From the NCBI GenBank assembly GCA_963640685.1, contig CAVIAA010000004.1, forward strand, positions 38,198 through 102,197: 64,000 nucleotides of DNA, written 5' to 3'. Positions 38,887 through 47,991 of the stretch are shown piece after piece. The stretch comes from SFEL01 sp963640685 (GTDB lineage: Bacteria; Bacillota; Clostridia; Christensenellales; CAG-138). Position 1 is the stretch's first letter, and each line of letters begins with the position of its first letter. The position numbers and the translations under genes were made by a program. The notes beneath the pieces were generated by a model that saw only the letters and a program-made list of their open reading frames with translations, searched no databases and had not been told where the DNA came from.

Positions 38887-39390
38887 TTAGACCTGAACGC
38901 CGTTTACGAGCAGGAAGGAGAACAGCAGCGAAAGCACCGCGTAGGTCTCGACCATTACGGTGAAGATTATCGCCTTGCCGGACTCGGAGGGGCGCTTGCC
39001 GACCATCGCTATGCCGGAGGCCGCAACCTTGCCCTGAGCAATTGCCGAAAGCAGGCCGCCAAAGGCTATTGGCAGGGAGGCCAGGAACAGCGCCATGCCG
39101 GTTTCGGGCGCTATCGGCGCGCCGGCGCCCAAAAGGTTAGCCTTGGTGGCGATAACGAAGCCTATGAGCAGGCCGTATATGCCCTGCGTGCCGGGCAGCA
39201 GCTGCAGCACCAGCACCGAGCCGAACTGATCCGGATCCTCGGCTATTACGGCAGCGCCGGCCTGACCGGCGTGGCCTACGCCAATGGCGGAGCCTATGCC
39301 CGCGAACAGCGCCGCAAACACCGCGCCCAGCCCTGCAAGCAGCTGACCGTTCTGGTTAAGAGAAGCGAAAAATTCAGAAAGACCCATCAT
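38887..39390 (-). CDS. V-type ATP synthase subunit K (membrane rotor ring, sodium-type)
   Basis: The 167-residue proteolipid has four transmembrane helices from a duplicated hairpin, the NtpK form. It keeps the residues known to bind sodium in Enterococcus hirae NtpK: the LLPGTQG motif (Thr68, Gln69), the glutamine in AIAQGKVAASG (Gln119) and the ring glutamate in MVETYAVL (Glu148). This suggests that the enzyme moves sodium ions instead of protons. The inference rests on these residues. GGAGG stands 10 bases before the first ATG. A 93-base gap separates it from subunit I upstream. Confidence 0.95.
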   Translation of the reverse strand: MMGLSEFFASLNQNGQLLAGLGAVFAALFAGIGSAIGVGHAGQAGAAVIAEDPDQFGSVLVLQLLPGTQGIYGLLIGFVIATKANLLGAGAPIAPETGMALFLASLPIAFGGLLSAIAQGKVAASGIAMVGKRPSESGKAIIFTVMVETYAVLSLLFSFLLVNGVQV

Positions 39391-39483
39391 TTTTGTTTGA
39401 CCTCCAAAATAATAAATGTTTGGTAGTATTTCGGTTTTATATAAAGCGGATAGCCCGCTCTATTGTTTTTGCTGCGCCGATAT

Positions 39484-41397
39484 CTACTCGGCGTTGACGT
39501 TGACGTATTTCGTGTTGTAGCCCAAGGGGCGGAACGCCTTTCCGCCCGCCTCGTAGAACTTTCCGAAGAACTCAACGTACTGGAGCCTTGCGGTGTGAAC
39601 GAAGCAGCCGAGGGTGCTTATGAGCATCATGAACACATGCAGAGCGACCGAGAGCACCGTGACTATCACGAAGCCCAGTATCGTCAGCGGCACGCTCCCC
39701 TTAAAGGAGGAGAAGAGCATATCCCAGCAGAGGGTATTGAGCACCAGACCTATAACGCCGGTCGAGAGGCCGAGGGCGAAAATTCGCGCATAGGAGAGCA
39801 CGTCGCCCAGCCATGATGTGACGTCGTACAGCTTGCCCGCGCCGGAGATGAGCCGCCCCGCGATGTTTTTCTTGCTGCGCCCCGCAAAGAGGAACACCAG
39901 CACCGCGGAGACTATCGCCAGCCACTTGCCGAACTCTGCAACCCCCTGCGGCAGCCCCGCCATGGGCGCCGCCTGCATGATAAGCCCCGAAACTATGAAC
40001 ACCCAGCACATGTTGTCGATAAGCGCGCCCATGTAGTCCTTTGCCTTGAGGCAGCGCCAGGTTGCAATGAACACGGCGTAGAACATGTGTATTATGCCGA
40101 ACGCGCCGCAGACCATAAGCATGCCCATTGGGTCTGTCGAGGAATCTATCAGCGGGAAGGTGTTCTCCAGCGCCGTGCCCTTGAATATCACCGGCCAGGA
40201 AACGCCGGCGCAGGTTCCGAACAGCAGCCCCATGAATATCGTGGATATGCCGCCCATGAGCAGCACCTCGGCAAGGTTTTTCATCATTCCGCGGGGCTTT
40301 ATGTATTTTATGAACGCCCAGCAGCCCAGCGCGAGCACCGCGCCGTATGCGGAATCCGAAAGCATCATTCCGAAGAATATAAAATAGAAGGGCGCCATAA
40401 GCGGCGTGCCGTCTATCGAGCCGTAGGCGGGCAGGGAATACAGGTTTGTGACCGCCTCATACGGGGTAATGAGCTCGCTGTTTTTAAGGGCTGTCGGCGG
40501 CGTTTCGTCCTCCGCCGGATTCTCAAAGTCGATATAGTATACGTCGGTGATCTTTTGAATCTCCTGGCGCACCTTGTCCGTCATGTCCTCCCGAACCCAG
40601 CCGGAAAGCATGAACGCGCTCGCGGTCTCGGTTATGCACTCGGAGCTGCGCTCGCGGTCCCGCTCGATGCTGGCACCATCTAAAGCGCGGCATACCTCGC
40701 CCCGGCGGGCGGCATACGACGCCAGCTCCTCCTCAAGTGCCGTGAGCCGGTTCTGCATATCCGCAAGCTCGGCGTTGAGCCTGGAGATGTTCTCGGCTGC
40801 GGTGCCGGTAAGGCTGCCGAAGTCCTTTTCCTGAAAGCCGCTGGCCTTAATCGCCTCCGCAAGCTCGGGGTATTCCTCCTTTGAGCATATTACCAGCGCC
40901 GCGCGCTCCTTTTCGCCGCCAAAGAGCTGAACCTCGGCGCCGCTCTGCTCCAGCGTTTTTACCCCCTCGGCGGGGACTGTGCCTGCGGCTATGCGTATGC
41001 TCGCGGTAGAGCGAACGGTTTGCAGCGGGTCTGCAAGCCCCTCCCAGGGGAGCAGTGCTGCAAGCTGCGTGTGCCGCTTTTCAATTCCGCTGCGAAGCTC
41101 CGCAATTTTGCGCTGAAGCCCCTCCAGCTCGCCGCAAAGCTGCAAGGCGGGCTGAATCTCCTTTTCCAGCTCGTCGCCCGTAGCCTCCGGCTTTGGGCCG
41201 AGCCCCTCCTTTTTTGCAAAGGGGCGAAGCAGCTCCTCCGCGCTTTGAAGCCGCTGAACAGCGTCGCTCTCGGCGGGCTGCTTGCCCTCCTCCGCCGGAA
41301 TGAGCTGAACTGCGCAGGCGGATTGCAGCGCCTTTAGCAGCGGCTCGCGGTCGCGCTCCAGCGCGGCGAGCGTCAGCTTTTTCATGGGTACTATCAT
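39484..41397 (-). CDS. V-type ATP synthase subunit I (membrane stator a-subunit)
   Basis: The protein (637 residues) has a cytoplasmic N-terminal half with coiled coils (about 1-310) and a membrane half with about seven to eight helices, beginning near GTPLMAPFYFIFFGMMLSDSAYG. It includes the family's conserved LSYARIFALGLSTGVIGLV (about 555-573), with the arginine that faces the rotor. The frame could extend to 41463, but the ATG at 41397 overlaps the previous stop as ATGA, which is the natural coupled start. It anchors the peripheral stalk and forms the ion half-channels. Confidence 0.95.
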   Translation of the reverse strand: MIVPMKKLTLAALERDREPLLKALQSACAVQLIPAEEGKQPAESDAVQRLQSAEELLRPFAKKEGLGPKPEATGDELEKEIQPALQLCGELEGLQRKIAELRSGIEKRHTQLAALLPWEGLADPLQTVRSTASIRIAAGTVPAEGVKTLEQSGAEVQLFGGEKERAALVICSKEEYPELAEAIKASGFQEKDFGSLTGTAAENISRLNAELADMQNRLTALEEELASYAARRGEVCRALDGASIERDRERSSECITETASAFMLSGWVREDMTDKVRQEIQKITDVYYIDFENPAEDETPPTALKNSELITPYEAVTNLYSLPAYGSIDGTPLMAPFYFIFFGMMLSDSAYGAVLALGCWAFIKYIKPRGMMKNLAEVLLMGGISTIFMGLLFGTCAGVSWPVIFKGTALENTFPLIDSSTDPMGMLMVCGAFGIIHMFYAVFIATWRCLKAKDYMGALIDNMCWVFIVSGLIMQAAPMAGLPQGVAEFGKWLAIVSAVLVFLFAGRSKKNIAGRLISGAGKLYDVTSWLGDVLSYARIFALGLSTGVIGLVLNTLCWDMLFSSFKGSVPLTILGFVIVTVLSVALHVFMMLISTLGCFVHTARLQYVEFFGKFYEAGGKAFRPLGYNTKYVNVNAE

Positions 41398-41705
41398 GCG
41401 CCTGTCACCTCGCTGAGTATATGATCGACTGCGGCCTGCATACGTTCCTCCGCCTTCCTGCATTCCTCGGCTGCCTCGGCCAGAGCCGCTTCGGTTTTTT
41501 CCGCGGTAATTGCGGCTCCCCGGCGCTCAGCCTCCGCCTCTGCGGCGTCGATGGCGGCCCTTCCCTCGGCGTGCGCCCGCTCAATGGTCTTCTGCGCGTC
41601 CGCCTCCGCCGCTTCAATAATTTCCTTTGCTTTGGCGGTTGCCTGTTTTTTAATTTCAACACCCGCAGCCTCCGCCTCGGTTATGCGTTCAATGATAGTC
41701 GGCAA
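41394..41705 (-). CDS. V-type ATP synthase subunit H/G (peripheral stalk coiled coil)
   Basis: The 103-residue protein is a single long Ala/Glu/Lys-rich helix (AEAAGVEIKKQATAKAKEII and onward), typical of the small stalk subunit named H or G that pairs with subunit E. It starts at a TTG codon with GAGGAGG 9 bases upstream, and its stop overlaps the subunit I start by four bases. It is the first gene of the operon. Sequence alone is low-complexity; operon position supports the call. Confidence 0.85.
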   Translation of the reverse strand: MPTIIERITEAEAAGVEIKKQATAKAKEIIEAAEADAQKTIERAHAEGRAAIDAAEAEAERRGAAITAEKTEAALAEAAEECRKAEERMQAAVDHILSEVTGA

Positions 41706-41836
41706 TTTTCGTTACCTCCTCAATAAAAGTATTCTGTTTTTAAGCACACATCAATTAAAAGCTCACTCAAAACTTCGAACCGCAGTTACCGGCCAATGTG
41801 AAGAAAAGATGATTCCCAAACCAAAAACAAATATAT

Positions 41837-41862
41837 ACGGCGGCTTAACATCGCCGTTTTTA
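41837..41862. other. Hairpin at the predicted 5' end of the V-ATPase transcript
   Basis: Perfect 6-bp stem ACGGCG / CGCCGT with a 9-base loop. On the plus strand it is followed by TTTTTA but has no plus-strand gene before it. On the minus strand it falls at the predicted transcription start of the V-ATPase operon, where it could protect the RNA end. Confidence 0.35.
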
Positions 41863-41864
41863 TG

Positions 41865-41893
41865 ATTGTACCCTATAATTATTTCAAAGGCAA
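41865..41893 (-). promoter_or_regulatory. Predicted promoter of the V-type ATPase operon
   Basis: On the minus strand TTGCCT (41888-41893), 17 bases, TACAAT (41865-41870). It would give a leader of about 150 bases before subunit H/G. Confidence 0.45.
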
Positions 41894-41971
41894 TAGGCAA
41901 ATGCAATGTTTTGACAATTATATTTCAAATGAATTATATGAAGGATTTTGATGCAGGATGCGCCCAGACCC

Positions 41972-42715
41972 TCACCTCAGCGGACTATTCTTCGGTATCA
42001 CCGGCGACTCCCAGTACAGCAGCCGGCCGGAGTAGCGCTCGGCGGTATATATTGCGAGGGTGGTGTATTTATCCAGCTCCTCCGCCTCGAGGGTGGATAT
42101 GACGTGCAGCCGGATGCCGTACTGCGTTTCAAGATCCGGGTTGAACTCCGGATCGCCTATTGCAAAGCCCGCGAGCCGCGCCTCCTCGGCAAACTGCTTT
42201 GAAAGCACCTCGAGCGGGAAGAACACGTGCAGCGTCAGCCTGCGCGCGGCGGTTATGCAGTCCCCGTTTTTGCGGTAGAGCTCGGCGTTTTTACGGTTTG
42301 TTTCGGTGTAATACTTTGCGGCGTCGGGATACAGTACGCTAAGATATGTGCTCCACTGAGCATCCTCCTCCGCGCCGACGGAGCAGAGCAGGTATCTTTC
42401 CCTGTCCGCAATATCCTCCAGCGCGCCGAGGCGGGCGGGCTTATCCGTATAAAAAAACATCACCCGCCGGTAATCGTCCTGAATATAGCCCGCGTACAGC
42501 GCCTTTACATCCGCCTCGCAGCGCTTTTCCAGCTTGTCGATGTGCCGCCTTGCGCGGCTGCCGAGGGCGGAGCCGTCTGCCATTTCGCAGCGCATATGCA
42601 TGAGCACCGGCCGGTTCGGGTATGGCGCCTTGTCAAAAAAGCGGGTATCCACCGCAAACTCCGCAGGGCTGCCCTCCATCTGCCAGTCGTAATAGTACCA
42701 GCTGCTCTCCGCCAT
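41972..42715 (-). CDS. DUF695 protein with C-terminal RraB-like domain
   Basis: The 247-residue protein starts SSWYYYDWQMEGSPAEFAV, has the first domain (DUF695) to about residue 130 with DDYRRVMFFYTDKPARLGAL, and a second part from about 145. The second part, AELYRKNGDCITAARRLTLH followed by FAEEARLAGFAIGDPEF, resembles the RraB fold, known in E. coli to inhibit RNase E. The two-domain arrangement is known in bacteria, but its role is unknown. It stands alone, downstream of alaS across a terminator. Confidence 0.7.
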   Translation of the reverse strand: MAESSWYYYDWQMEGSPAEFAVDTRFFDKAPYPNRPVLMHMRCEMADGSALGSRARRHIDKLEKRCEADVKALYAGYIQDDYRRVMFFYTDKPARLGALEDIADRERYLLCSVGAEEDAQWSTYLSVLYPDAAKYYTETNRKNAELYRKNGDCITAARRLTLHVFFPLEVLSKQFAEEARLAGFAIGDPEFNPDLETQYGIRLHVISTLEAEELDKYTTLAIYTAERYSGRLLYWESPVIPKNSPLR

Positions 42716-42742
42716 ATATTCCCCTCCCGACGCAAAGTAACC

Positions 42743-42770
42743 AAAAGGGGCGAAAAACGCCCCTTTTTTT
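42743..42770. terminator. Terminator between alaS and the DUF695 gene
   Basis: Perfect 10-bp stem AAAAGGGGCG / CGCCCCTTTT with a 5-base A loop and T-runs in both directions. It follows the alaS stop codon by 14 bases. Confidence 0.8.
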
Positions 42771-42783
42771 ATTCAAAAGTATA

Positions 42784-44577
42784 TCAGTATTCGAGTACCG
42801 CCTTTATCCTGCGGACGCCGGAGCTGGAGGCCTCCTCCTTCTTTATCTTGAAGTGGCCGAGTTCGCCGGTGTTTTCCGCGTGCGGGCCGCCGCATATCTC
42901 CTTTGAGAAGCTGCCCATAGTGTATACCTTTACGCGCTCGCCGTACTTATCGCCAAAGAGGCCGACGGCGCCGTGCTCCCTCGCCTCGTCAACCGTCATT
43001 TCCTCGCAGGTTATGGGTGCCTTGGCCTGTATCCATTCGTTTACCTGATCCTCGACCTGCTGCAGCTCCTCCTTGGTGAGCTTGCGGCCAAAGCTGAAGT
43101 CAAAGCGCAGCCGCTCCGCCGTGATGTTGGAGCCGCGCTGGCTTATGGTGGGGTCGTTGAGCACCTTGCGCAGCGCCGCCTGAAGCAGATGCGTTGCGCT
43201 GTGCAGCCTCGCCGTTTCAACGCTGGTATCCGCAAGGCCGCCCTTAAAGCGGTGCTCCGCGCCCATCTGGCTCTTCTTCTGGTGCTCCTCAAAGGCCGCC
43301 TTGAAGCCCTCGGTGTCCACCTTCAGGCCGTTTTCCTTTGCAAGCTCCTCGGTGAACTCTATCGGGAAGCCGAAGGTATCGTAGAGGTGGAAGGCGGTCG
43401 CGCCGTCTATGACGCCGCCCTCAAAGCCGCCCTTTATGCGCTCAAACTCCTTTGTGCCGTTGCGCAGCGCCTTCTGGAAGCGGGTCTCCTCCTTGTCAAG
43501 CTCGCTCATTATCTTTTCGCGGTTGGCCTTGAGCTCCGGGTATACCTCGCCGTACTGGGCGATGACCGCATCGGCCACGGTATCCAGCTTGTTGTCGGGT
43601 ATGCCGAGCTGCATTGCAAAGCGTATCGCGCGGCGGATGAGGCGGCGGAGAATATAGCCCTGATCCACATTGGAGGGGGTAACGCCGCGGGGGTCGCCGA
43701 GTATGAAGGTCGCGCAGCGGATATGATCCGCCACTATGCGGAAGGCGCGGGTCACCTCCGGGCTGTCCTTGTAGTGCTTGCCGGAGAGCTGCTCGATGGT
43801 ATCTATTATGCCGGTGAAGGCGTCGGTATCGTATACGCTTTCAACGCCCTGAAGCGTTGCGATGGTGCGGTCGAGCCCCATGCCGGTATCGACGTTCTGC
43901 TGGGAAAGGGGTATGAAGCTGCCGTCCGCCTGCTTGTTGTACTCCATGAATACGTTGTTCCATATTTCAAGGTACTTTCCGCAGCCGCAGGATGGGTCGC
44001 ACTCCGGGCAGCACTTGGGCTTGCCGGTGTCGTAGAATATCTCGGTATCCGGGCCGCAGGGGCCGGTTATGCCGGCGGGGCCCCACCAGTTGTGCCTCTT
44101 GTCGAGGTAGAATATATGGGAGGGGTCTACGCCCATCTCGACCCAGCGGTCGTGGGAATATGTATCCCGCGGTGCGTCCTCATCGCCCGCGAAGCAGGTA
44201 AAGTACAGCTTGTCCTTGTCTATGCCAAGCCACTTTTCGTCCGTCAAAAACTCCCATGAGTAGGCGATGGACTCTTTTTTGAAGTAATCGCCGAGCGACC
44301 AGTTGCCCAGCATTTCAAAGAAGGTGCAGTGCGAGGTATCGCCTACCTCGTCGATATCGCCGGTGCGGATGCACTTCTGAACGTCCGCCAGGCGGTTGCC
44401 CTCGGGGTGCTTTTCGCCCAGGAGATACGGCACGAGGGGGTGCATTCCCGCGGTCGTGAACAGCACGGTCGGGTCGTTTTCGGGTATCAGGGAGGCGGAG
44501 GGGATTATCGCATGTCCCTTCTCGCGGAAGAAGTCAAGGTAGAGCTTGCGCAGCTCGGTGGATTTTAAAAGACGCAT
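42784..44577 (-). CDS. alaS: Alanine--tRNA ligase, short form without C-Ala domain
   Basis: The protein (597 residues) charges tRNA-Ala. The class II core begins LLKSTELRKLYLDFFREKGH and has VLFTTAGMHPLVPYLLG, TSHCTFFEMLGNWSLGDYF and the clostridial zinc insert CCPECDPSCGCGKYLE. The editing domain keeps HSATH (459-463) and CGGPH (562-566), so mischarged Ser/Gly-tRNA can still be hydrolysed. It ends about 35 residues after that cysteine and lacks the C-terminal C-Ala domain of the usual roughly 870-residue enzyme, a form known from some Clostridia. The ATG at 44577 has GAGG 8 bases upstream. No T-box leader fits in the 170-base upstream gap. Confidence 0.95.
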   Translation of the reverse strand: MRLLKSTELRKLYLDFFREKGHAIIPSASLIPENDPTVLFTTAGMHPLVPYLLGEKHPEGNRLADVQKCIRTGDIDEVGDTSHCTFFEMLGNWSLGDYFKKESIAYSWEFLTDEKWLGIDKDKLYFTCFAGDEDAPRDTYSHDRWVEMGVDPSHIFYLDKRHNWWGPAGITGPCGPDTEIFYDTGKPKCCPECDPSCGCGKYLEIWNNVFMEYNKQADGSFIPLSQQNVDTGMGLDRTIATLQGVESVYDTDAFTGIIDTIEQLSGKHYKDSPEVTRAFRIVADHIRCATFILGDPRGVTPSNVDQGYILRRLIRRAIRFAMQLGIPDNKLDTVADAVIAQYGEVYPELKANREKIMSELDKEETRFQKALRNGTKEFERIKGGFEGGVIDGATAFHLYDTFGFPIEFTEELAKENGLKVDTEGFKAAFEEHQKKSQMGAEHRFKGGLADTSVETARLHSATHLLQAALRKVLNDPTISQRGSNITAERLRFDFSFGRKLTKEELQQVEDQVNEWIQAKAPITCEEMTVDEAREHGAVGLFGDKYGERVKVYTMGSFSKEICGGPHAENTGELGHFKIKKEEASSSGVRRIKAVLEY

Positions 44578-44723
44578 ATTTAACACCTCGCGTGATATAG
44601 ATTTAGCGTTTGAGCGTACACCATTACAGACTAAGTATAGCCTTTTTTCCCCGCCCTTGTCAATGAAAACGGCAATAGTAGATTGATTGTCAAAATGCGC
44701 CGGCCTGCCTTATATTTGTTCAC

Positions 44724-44752
44724 TTGTAAACTGCGCCGCATCGGGCTATAAT
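44724..44752 (+). promoter_or_regulatory. Promoter abutting the solute-binding protein start codon
   Basis: TTGTAA (44724-44729), 17 bases, TATAAT (44747-44752). Transcription would begin at about 44758-44760, at or next to the ATG at 44760, giving a leaderless message. Confidence 0.6.
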
Positions 44753-44759
44753 TCAAAGT

Positions 44760-45635
44760 ATGAAAAGAGATATCCTAAGGCGGTATCGGCGCAGGCTGCG
44801 CCGGCTGCAGCTCAACTTCAGGCGCATGAATTTCACCTTGATAGGGGACGAGGGCAGGCCGTGGCGCAGGGCGATAGCCGCGGCGGCCGTTGTGCTGCTG
44901 CTCGTTTTCGCGGCGATATTCGGCCGGGCGGAAACGCAGCTGTTCTCCTCCGCCGAGGTTAAAACGCTGCGCGAGCGCGGCGTGCTCAAGGTCGGCATAA
45001 TAAGCGACATGCCGGGCTATGAGCTGGAAAAGCAGATAGGCGTTCGCCTGGCGGAAAAGCTGCTGCCGGATGTTGAGCCGGACGGGCGGGTGGAGTTCGT
45101 CGAGGTCACACCGATGACCGCGGGCACCAGCCTTGACGACGGCACGGTGGATATGGTGGTCGGCCATATGTCCTCCGGCATGGCGTCAAAATATACCTAT
45201 TCCGAGAGCTACTATACCGAGGAATGTCTCCTTGCGGTAAAGCGGGGAACGAGCTCCTTTGCGCTAAAGAACTTCACGGTGGGCTACATTCAGTCCAACC
45301 GGCTGCGCAAGACCGCGGAGGACATCATCGTAAGCAGCTACCTTTCCAAAAACAGCGGGCTTAACATATCAAAAAAGGCATACGCATCGTATACCGACAT
45401 GATGGACGGGCTGGAGCGCGGCAAAATAGGCGGCGCGGCGCTGCTGCGGCAGACCTTTAACGCCTTGCGCTCAAGCTATGACCTTACCGAAACCACACTG
45501 ATATTCGGCACGATAGACTATCAGGTCATGTGCCCGGGCGACAGCGCGGTGTTTTCCGAGGTCGCTACCATAGTCATTCAGGAGATGAAGCAGAGCGGCG
45601 AGCTGGAGCAGCTCTATGAGCAATACGGCTGGTAA
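44760..45635 (+). CDS. Membrane-anchored extracellular solute-binding protein (SBP_bac_3-like)
   Basis: The 291-residue protein has a strongly arginine-rich cytoplasmic start (RRYRRRLRRLQLNFRR), one transmembrane segment (about 40-57, IAAAAVVLLLVFAAIFGR) and a two-lobed binding domain. The domain has LRERGVLKVGIISDMPGYE (about 70-88) and TYSESYYTEECLLAVKRG. It resembles the periplasmic-binding family for amino acids, but has no lipobox and is held by a helix. No transporter permease adjoins, so it may be a sensor or an orphan. The ATG lies almost at the predicted transcription start; an internal ATG at 44826 is an alternative start. Confidence 0.72.
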   Translation: MKRDILRRYRRRLRRLQLNFRRMNFTLIGDEGRPWRRAIAAAAVVLLLVFAAIFGRAETQLFSSAEVKTLRERGVLKVGIISDMPGYELEKQIGVRLAEKLLPDVEPDGRVEFVEVTPMTAGTSLDDGTVDMVVGHMSSGMASKYTYSESYYTEECLLAVKRGTSSFALKNFTVGYIQSNRLRKTAEDIIVSSYLSKNSGLNISKKAYASYTDMMDGLERGKIGGAALLRQTFNALRSSYDLTETTLIFGTIDYQVMCPGDSAVFSEVATIVIQEMKQSGELEQLYEQYGW

Positions 45636-45731
45636 GCGCCGGGTGGGTGACAAAACGGCAGAGGGCATTGTATAATAGAAGCATCGGATAATAACACTTC
45701 AAAATAAAACAGACACACGGAGGAAGAAAAA

Positions 45732-47093
45732 GTGAACAGCAAGGTAGACCTTTGGCTGGATGAGCACAGCGAGGAAATGATACGGGACGTTCAGAAGCTG
45801 GTCAGCTTCCGCAGCGTCAGCGGCAGCGAGCCCGCCGCCCCCGGCGCCCCCTTTGGGCAGGAGTGCAAAAAGGCGCTGACGAGCATGCTGGATATATGCC
45901 GCGGCTTCGGCTTTGATACCTGCGACATGGACGGCTATATCGGCTATGCGGACTACGGCTGCGGCGAGGAGACGCTCGGCCTGCTCATGCACCTCGACGT
46001 AGTTCCCGAGGGCGAGGGCTGGAGCAGCGACCCCTACGGCGCGCATATAGTAAACGGCAGCATGATCGGCCGCGGCGTGCTGGACGATAAGGGTCCTGCG
46101 GTAACGGCGGCATACGCGCTTGCGGCTGTCAAGGCCGCCGGGCTGCCTTTTAAGAGAAAGGCTCGCCTGCTCTTCGGCTGCGACGAGGAGGTCGGCATGG
46201 GCTGCCTCAAGCACTACATCGAAAACGAAAAGCTGCCGGATATGTCCTTCTCGCCGGATGCGGAATACCCGCTGGTAAACGCCGAAAAGAACATATTCCA
46301 CACGAGGTACGCAAAGAAATACCCCTCGCACATCACCCTCAAGGCCGGAACCGTCATAAACGCCGTGCCAGGCAAGGCGGTGGCCACCGTCCCCTGCGAT
46401 ATGGCCAGCGTCAGCTCAGCAATAGCCGGCGACAGCTGCTTTACCGCCGAGGCGATTGAAAACGGTACAATGATAACCGCAGCCGGCGTCGCCGCGCACG
46501 CCTCAATGCCGGAAAACGGCAGGAACGCCATTCAGCTCATGCTGGCGCTGCTGAACAGGCTGGAGCTGCCGCGCGAGGACGCGGAGGCAGTAGCGGCGCT
46601 GGTCAGGGCGTTCGGCATGGATGTACACGGCGAATCCGCAGGCCTCGATTCCAGCGACGATTCCGGCAGGCTCACCCTCAATATCGGCCTCATGAACTGG
46701 AACGAGGACGGCTACGCCATAAGCATAGACATACGCGCACCCATGTGCACCGGCGAGGACAAGCTGCTCACTACCCTTGACAATCTGTTCGGCGATATGG
46801 GCGCCGTGCGCGAGTACGAGTCCTTCAGCGAGGGCTACTGCGTGCCGGAGGACAGCGAGCTTGTGAGCAAGCTGCTCGCGGTATACCGCGAGCGCACCGG
46901 CGACAACAACCCGCCAAAGCGCATCGGCGGCGGCACCTACGCAAGGCACCTCAAGAACGCCGTTGCCTTCGGCCCTGAGCGGGACGACAGGGAGAACCGC
47001 ATACACATGGTGGACGAGGCGGTGCCGGTAGGCGACCTCATTGAAAACGCAAAGCTGGTCGCAGACGGCATAATCGCCCTCTGCTGTGAATAA
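45732..47093 (+). CDS. M20 family dipeptidase (PepV/Sapep-like)
   Basis: The 453-residue metallopeptidase has the M20 metal-site motifs LMHLDVVPEGEGW (about 88-100), GRGVLDDKGPAVTAAYA and FGCDEEVGMGCLKHYIENE, with further ligands near HMVDEAVPVGDL (about 423-434). PepV-type enzymes cut a broad range of dipeptides in the cytoplasm with zinc or manganese. It starts at a GTG with GGAGG 8 bases upstream. It lies 2 bases before the YitT gene, so the two are cotranscribed. All ligands look intact. Confidence 0.92.
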   Translation: MNSKVDLWLDEHSEEMIRDVQKLVSFRSVSGSEPAAPGAPFGQECKKALTSMLDICRGFGFDTCDMDGYIGYADYGCGEETLGLLMHLDVVPEGEGWSSDPYGAHIVNGSMIGRGVLDDKGPAVTAAYALAAVKAAGLPFKRKARLLFGCDEEVGMGCLKHYIENEKLPDMSFSPDAEYPLVNAEKNIFHTRYAKKYPSHITLKAGTVINAVPGKAVATVPCDMASVSSAIAGDSCFTAEAIENGTMITAAGVAAHASMPENGRNAIQLMLALLNRLELPREDAEAVAALVRAFGMDVHGESAGLDSSDDSGRLTLNIGLMNWNEDGYAISIDIRAPMCTGEDKLLTTLDNLFGDMGAVREYESFSEGYCVPEDSELVSKLLAVYRERTGDNNPPKRIGGGTYARHLKNAVAFGPERDDRENRIHMVDEAVPVGDLIENAKLVADGIIALCCE

Positions 47094-47095
47094 AA

Positions 47096-47962
47096 ATGCA
47101 GGCGAACGGCATTTCGCGGCATTTGAGGAGCTTCCTCATAATGGCGCTGGGCTGCTTTATATACGCCGTGTCCGTGGCGGTGTTCCTCGACCCGAGGGGG
47201 CTTGCCCCGGGCGGCGTTACCGGCGTTTCCATAATGCTCAGCTACGCAACGCACATACCGACCGGCACGCTGGTGCTGCTCATCAACATTCCGCTGCTGG
47301 CAGTCGGCGTTTGGAAGTTCGGCAGGCAGTTCCTCTATTATACCGCCTTTTCAACGGTGCTCTCCTCGCTTATGATGAACGCGCTTGCAGGCGTTTCGGT
47401 GCCGACGGAGGATCAGCTGCTCGCAGGCATAGTCGGCGGGGCGCTGATGGGGCTCGGCATGGGGCTGGTGTTCACGCAGGGCGGAACGACCGGCGGCTCG
47501 GATATAATCGTCAAGCTGCTGCGGATAAAGTTCCGCTACCTTAAAACCGGCGTGATATTCGCGCTGACGGACATAGTAATAGTTACAATATCCGCGTTTG
47601 TGTTCAGGAACATCGAAAACGGCCTGTACGCCGCGATATCCCTGGCCGTGCAGACGGTCATATTCGACCTTGTGCTCTATGGGCCTGACGAGGCAAAGTC
47701 GCTGGTCATAATAAGCGACAACGCAAGGACCGTTGCAGGCCGGCTCATGAACGAGCTCGGCGTAGGCGTGACGTATCTATCCGGCCGCGGCGCATATTCC
47801 GAAAAGGACAAGCTGGTGATACTCTGCGCAATGCGCAAGCAGCTCTTTCCACAGGCGCGGACGATAGTTAAGGAGGAGGATCCCGCCGCGTTTATGATAG
47901 TTTCCAACGCAAACGAGATATTCGGCGAGGGGTTCAAGGATCACTTCGGCGAGGAGATATAG
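47096..47962 (+). CDS. YitT family membrane protein (with DUF2179 domain)
   Basis: The 288-residue protein has an N-terminal part with about five to six membrane helices. It carries the YitT signature FLDPRGLAPGGVTGVSIML (about 25-43) and TQGGTTGGSDIIVKLL, and a cytoplasmic C-terminal DUF2179 domain (about 200-280, with GVTYLSGRGAYSEKDKLVIL). The role of the family is unknown. Only two bases separate it from the dipeptidase gene and it has no clear SD of its own, so its translation may depend on the upstream gene. A terminator follows. Confidence 0.92.
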   Translation: MQANGISRHLRSFLIMALGCFIYAVSVAVFLDPRGLAPGGVTGVSIMLSYATHIPTGTLVLLINIPLLAVGVWKFGRQFLYYTAFSTVLSSLMMNALAGVSVPTEDQLLAGIVGGALMGLGMGLVFTQGGTTGGSDIIVKLLRIKFRYLKTGVIFALTDIVIVTISAFVFRNIENGLYAAISLAVQTVIFDLVLYGPDEAKSLVIISDNARTVAGRLMNELGVGVTYLSGRGAYSEKDKLVILCAMRKQLFPQARTIVKEEDPAAFMIVSNANEIFGEGFKDHFGEEI

Positions 47963-47991
47963 CATCTGCAAAACCCGAAACAAAGCTCAAG

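Noticed and set aside
42973..44259. Long plus-strand open frame of 428 codons
   Set aside because: It is the antisense of alaS. Its translation has no known family features, and the alaS frame is certain.
44578..44759. T-box leader before alaS
   Set aside because: The gap is too short (about 180 bases, shared with a divergent gene) and no T-box core sequence or anti-terminator was seen.
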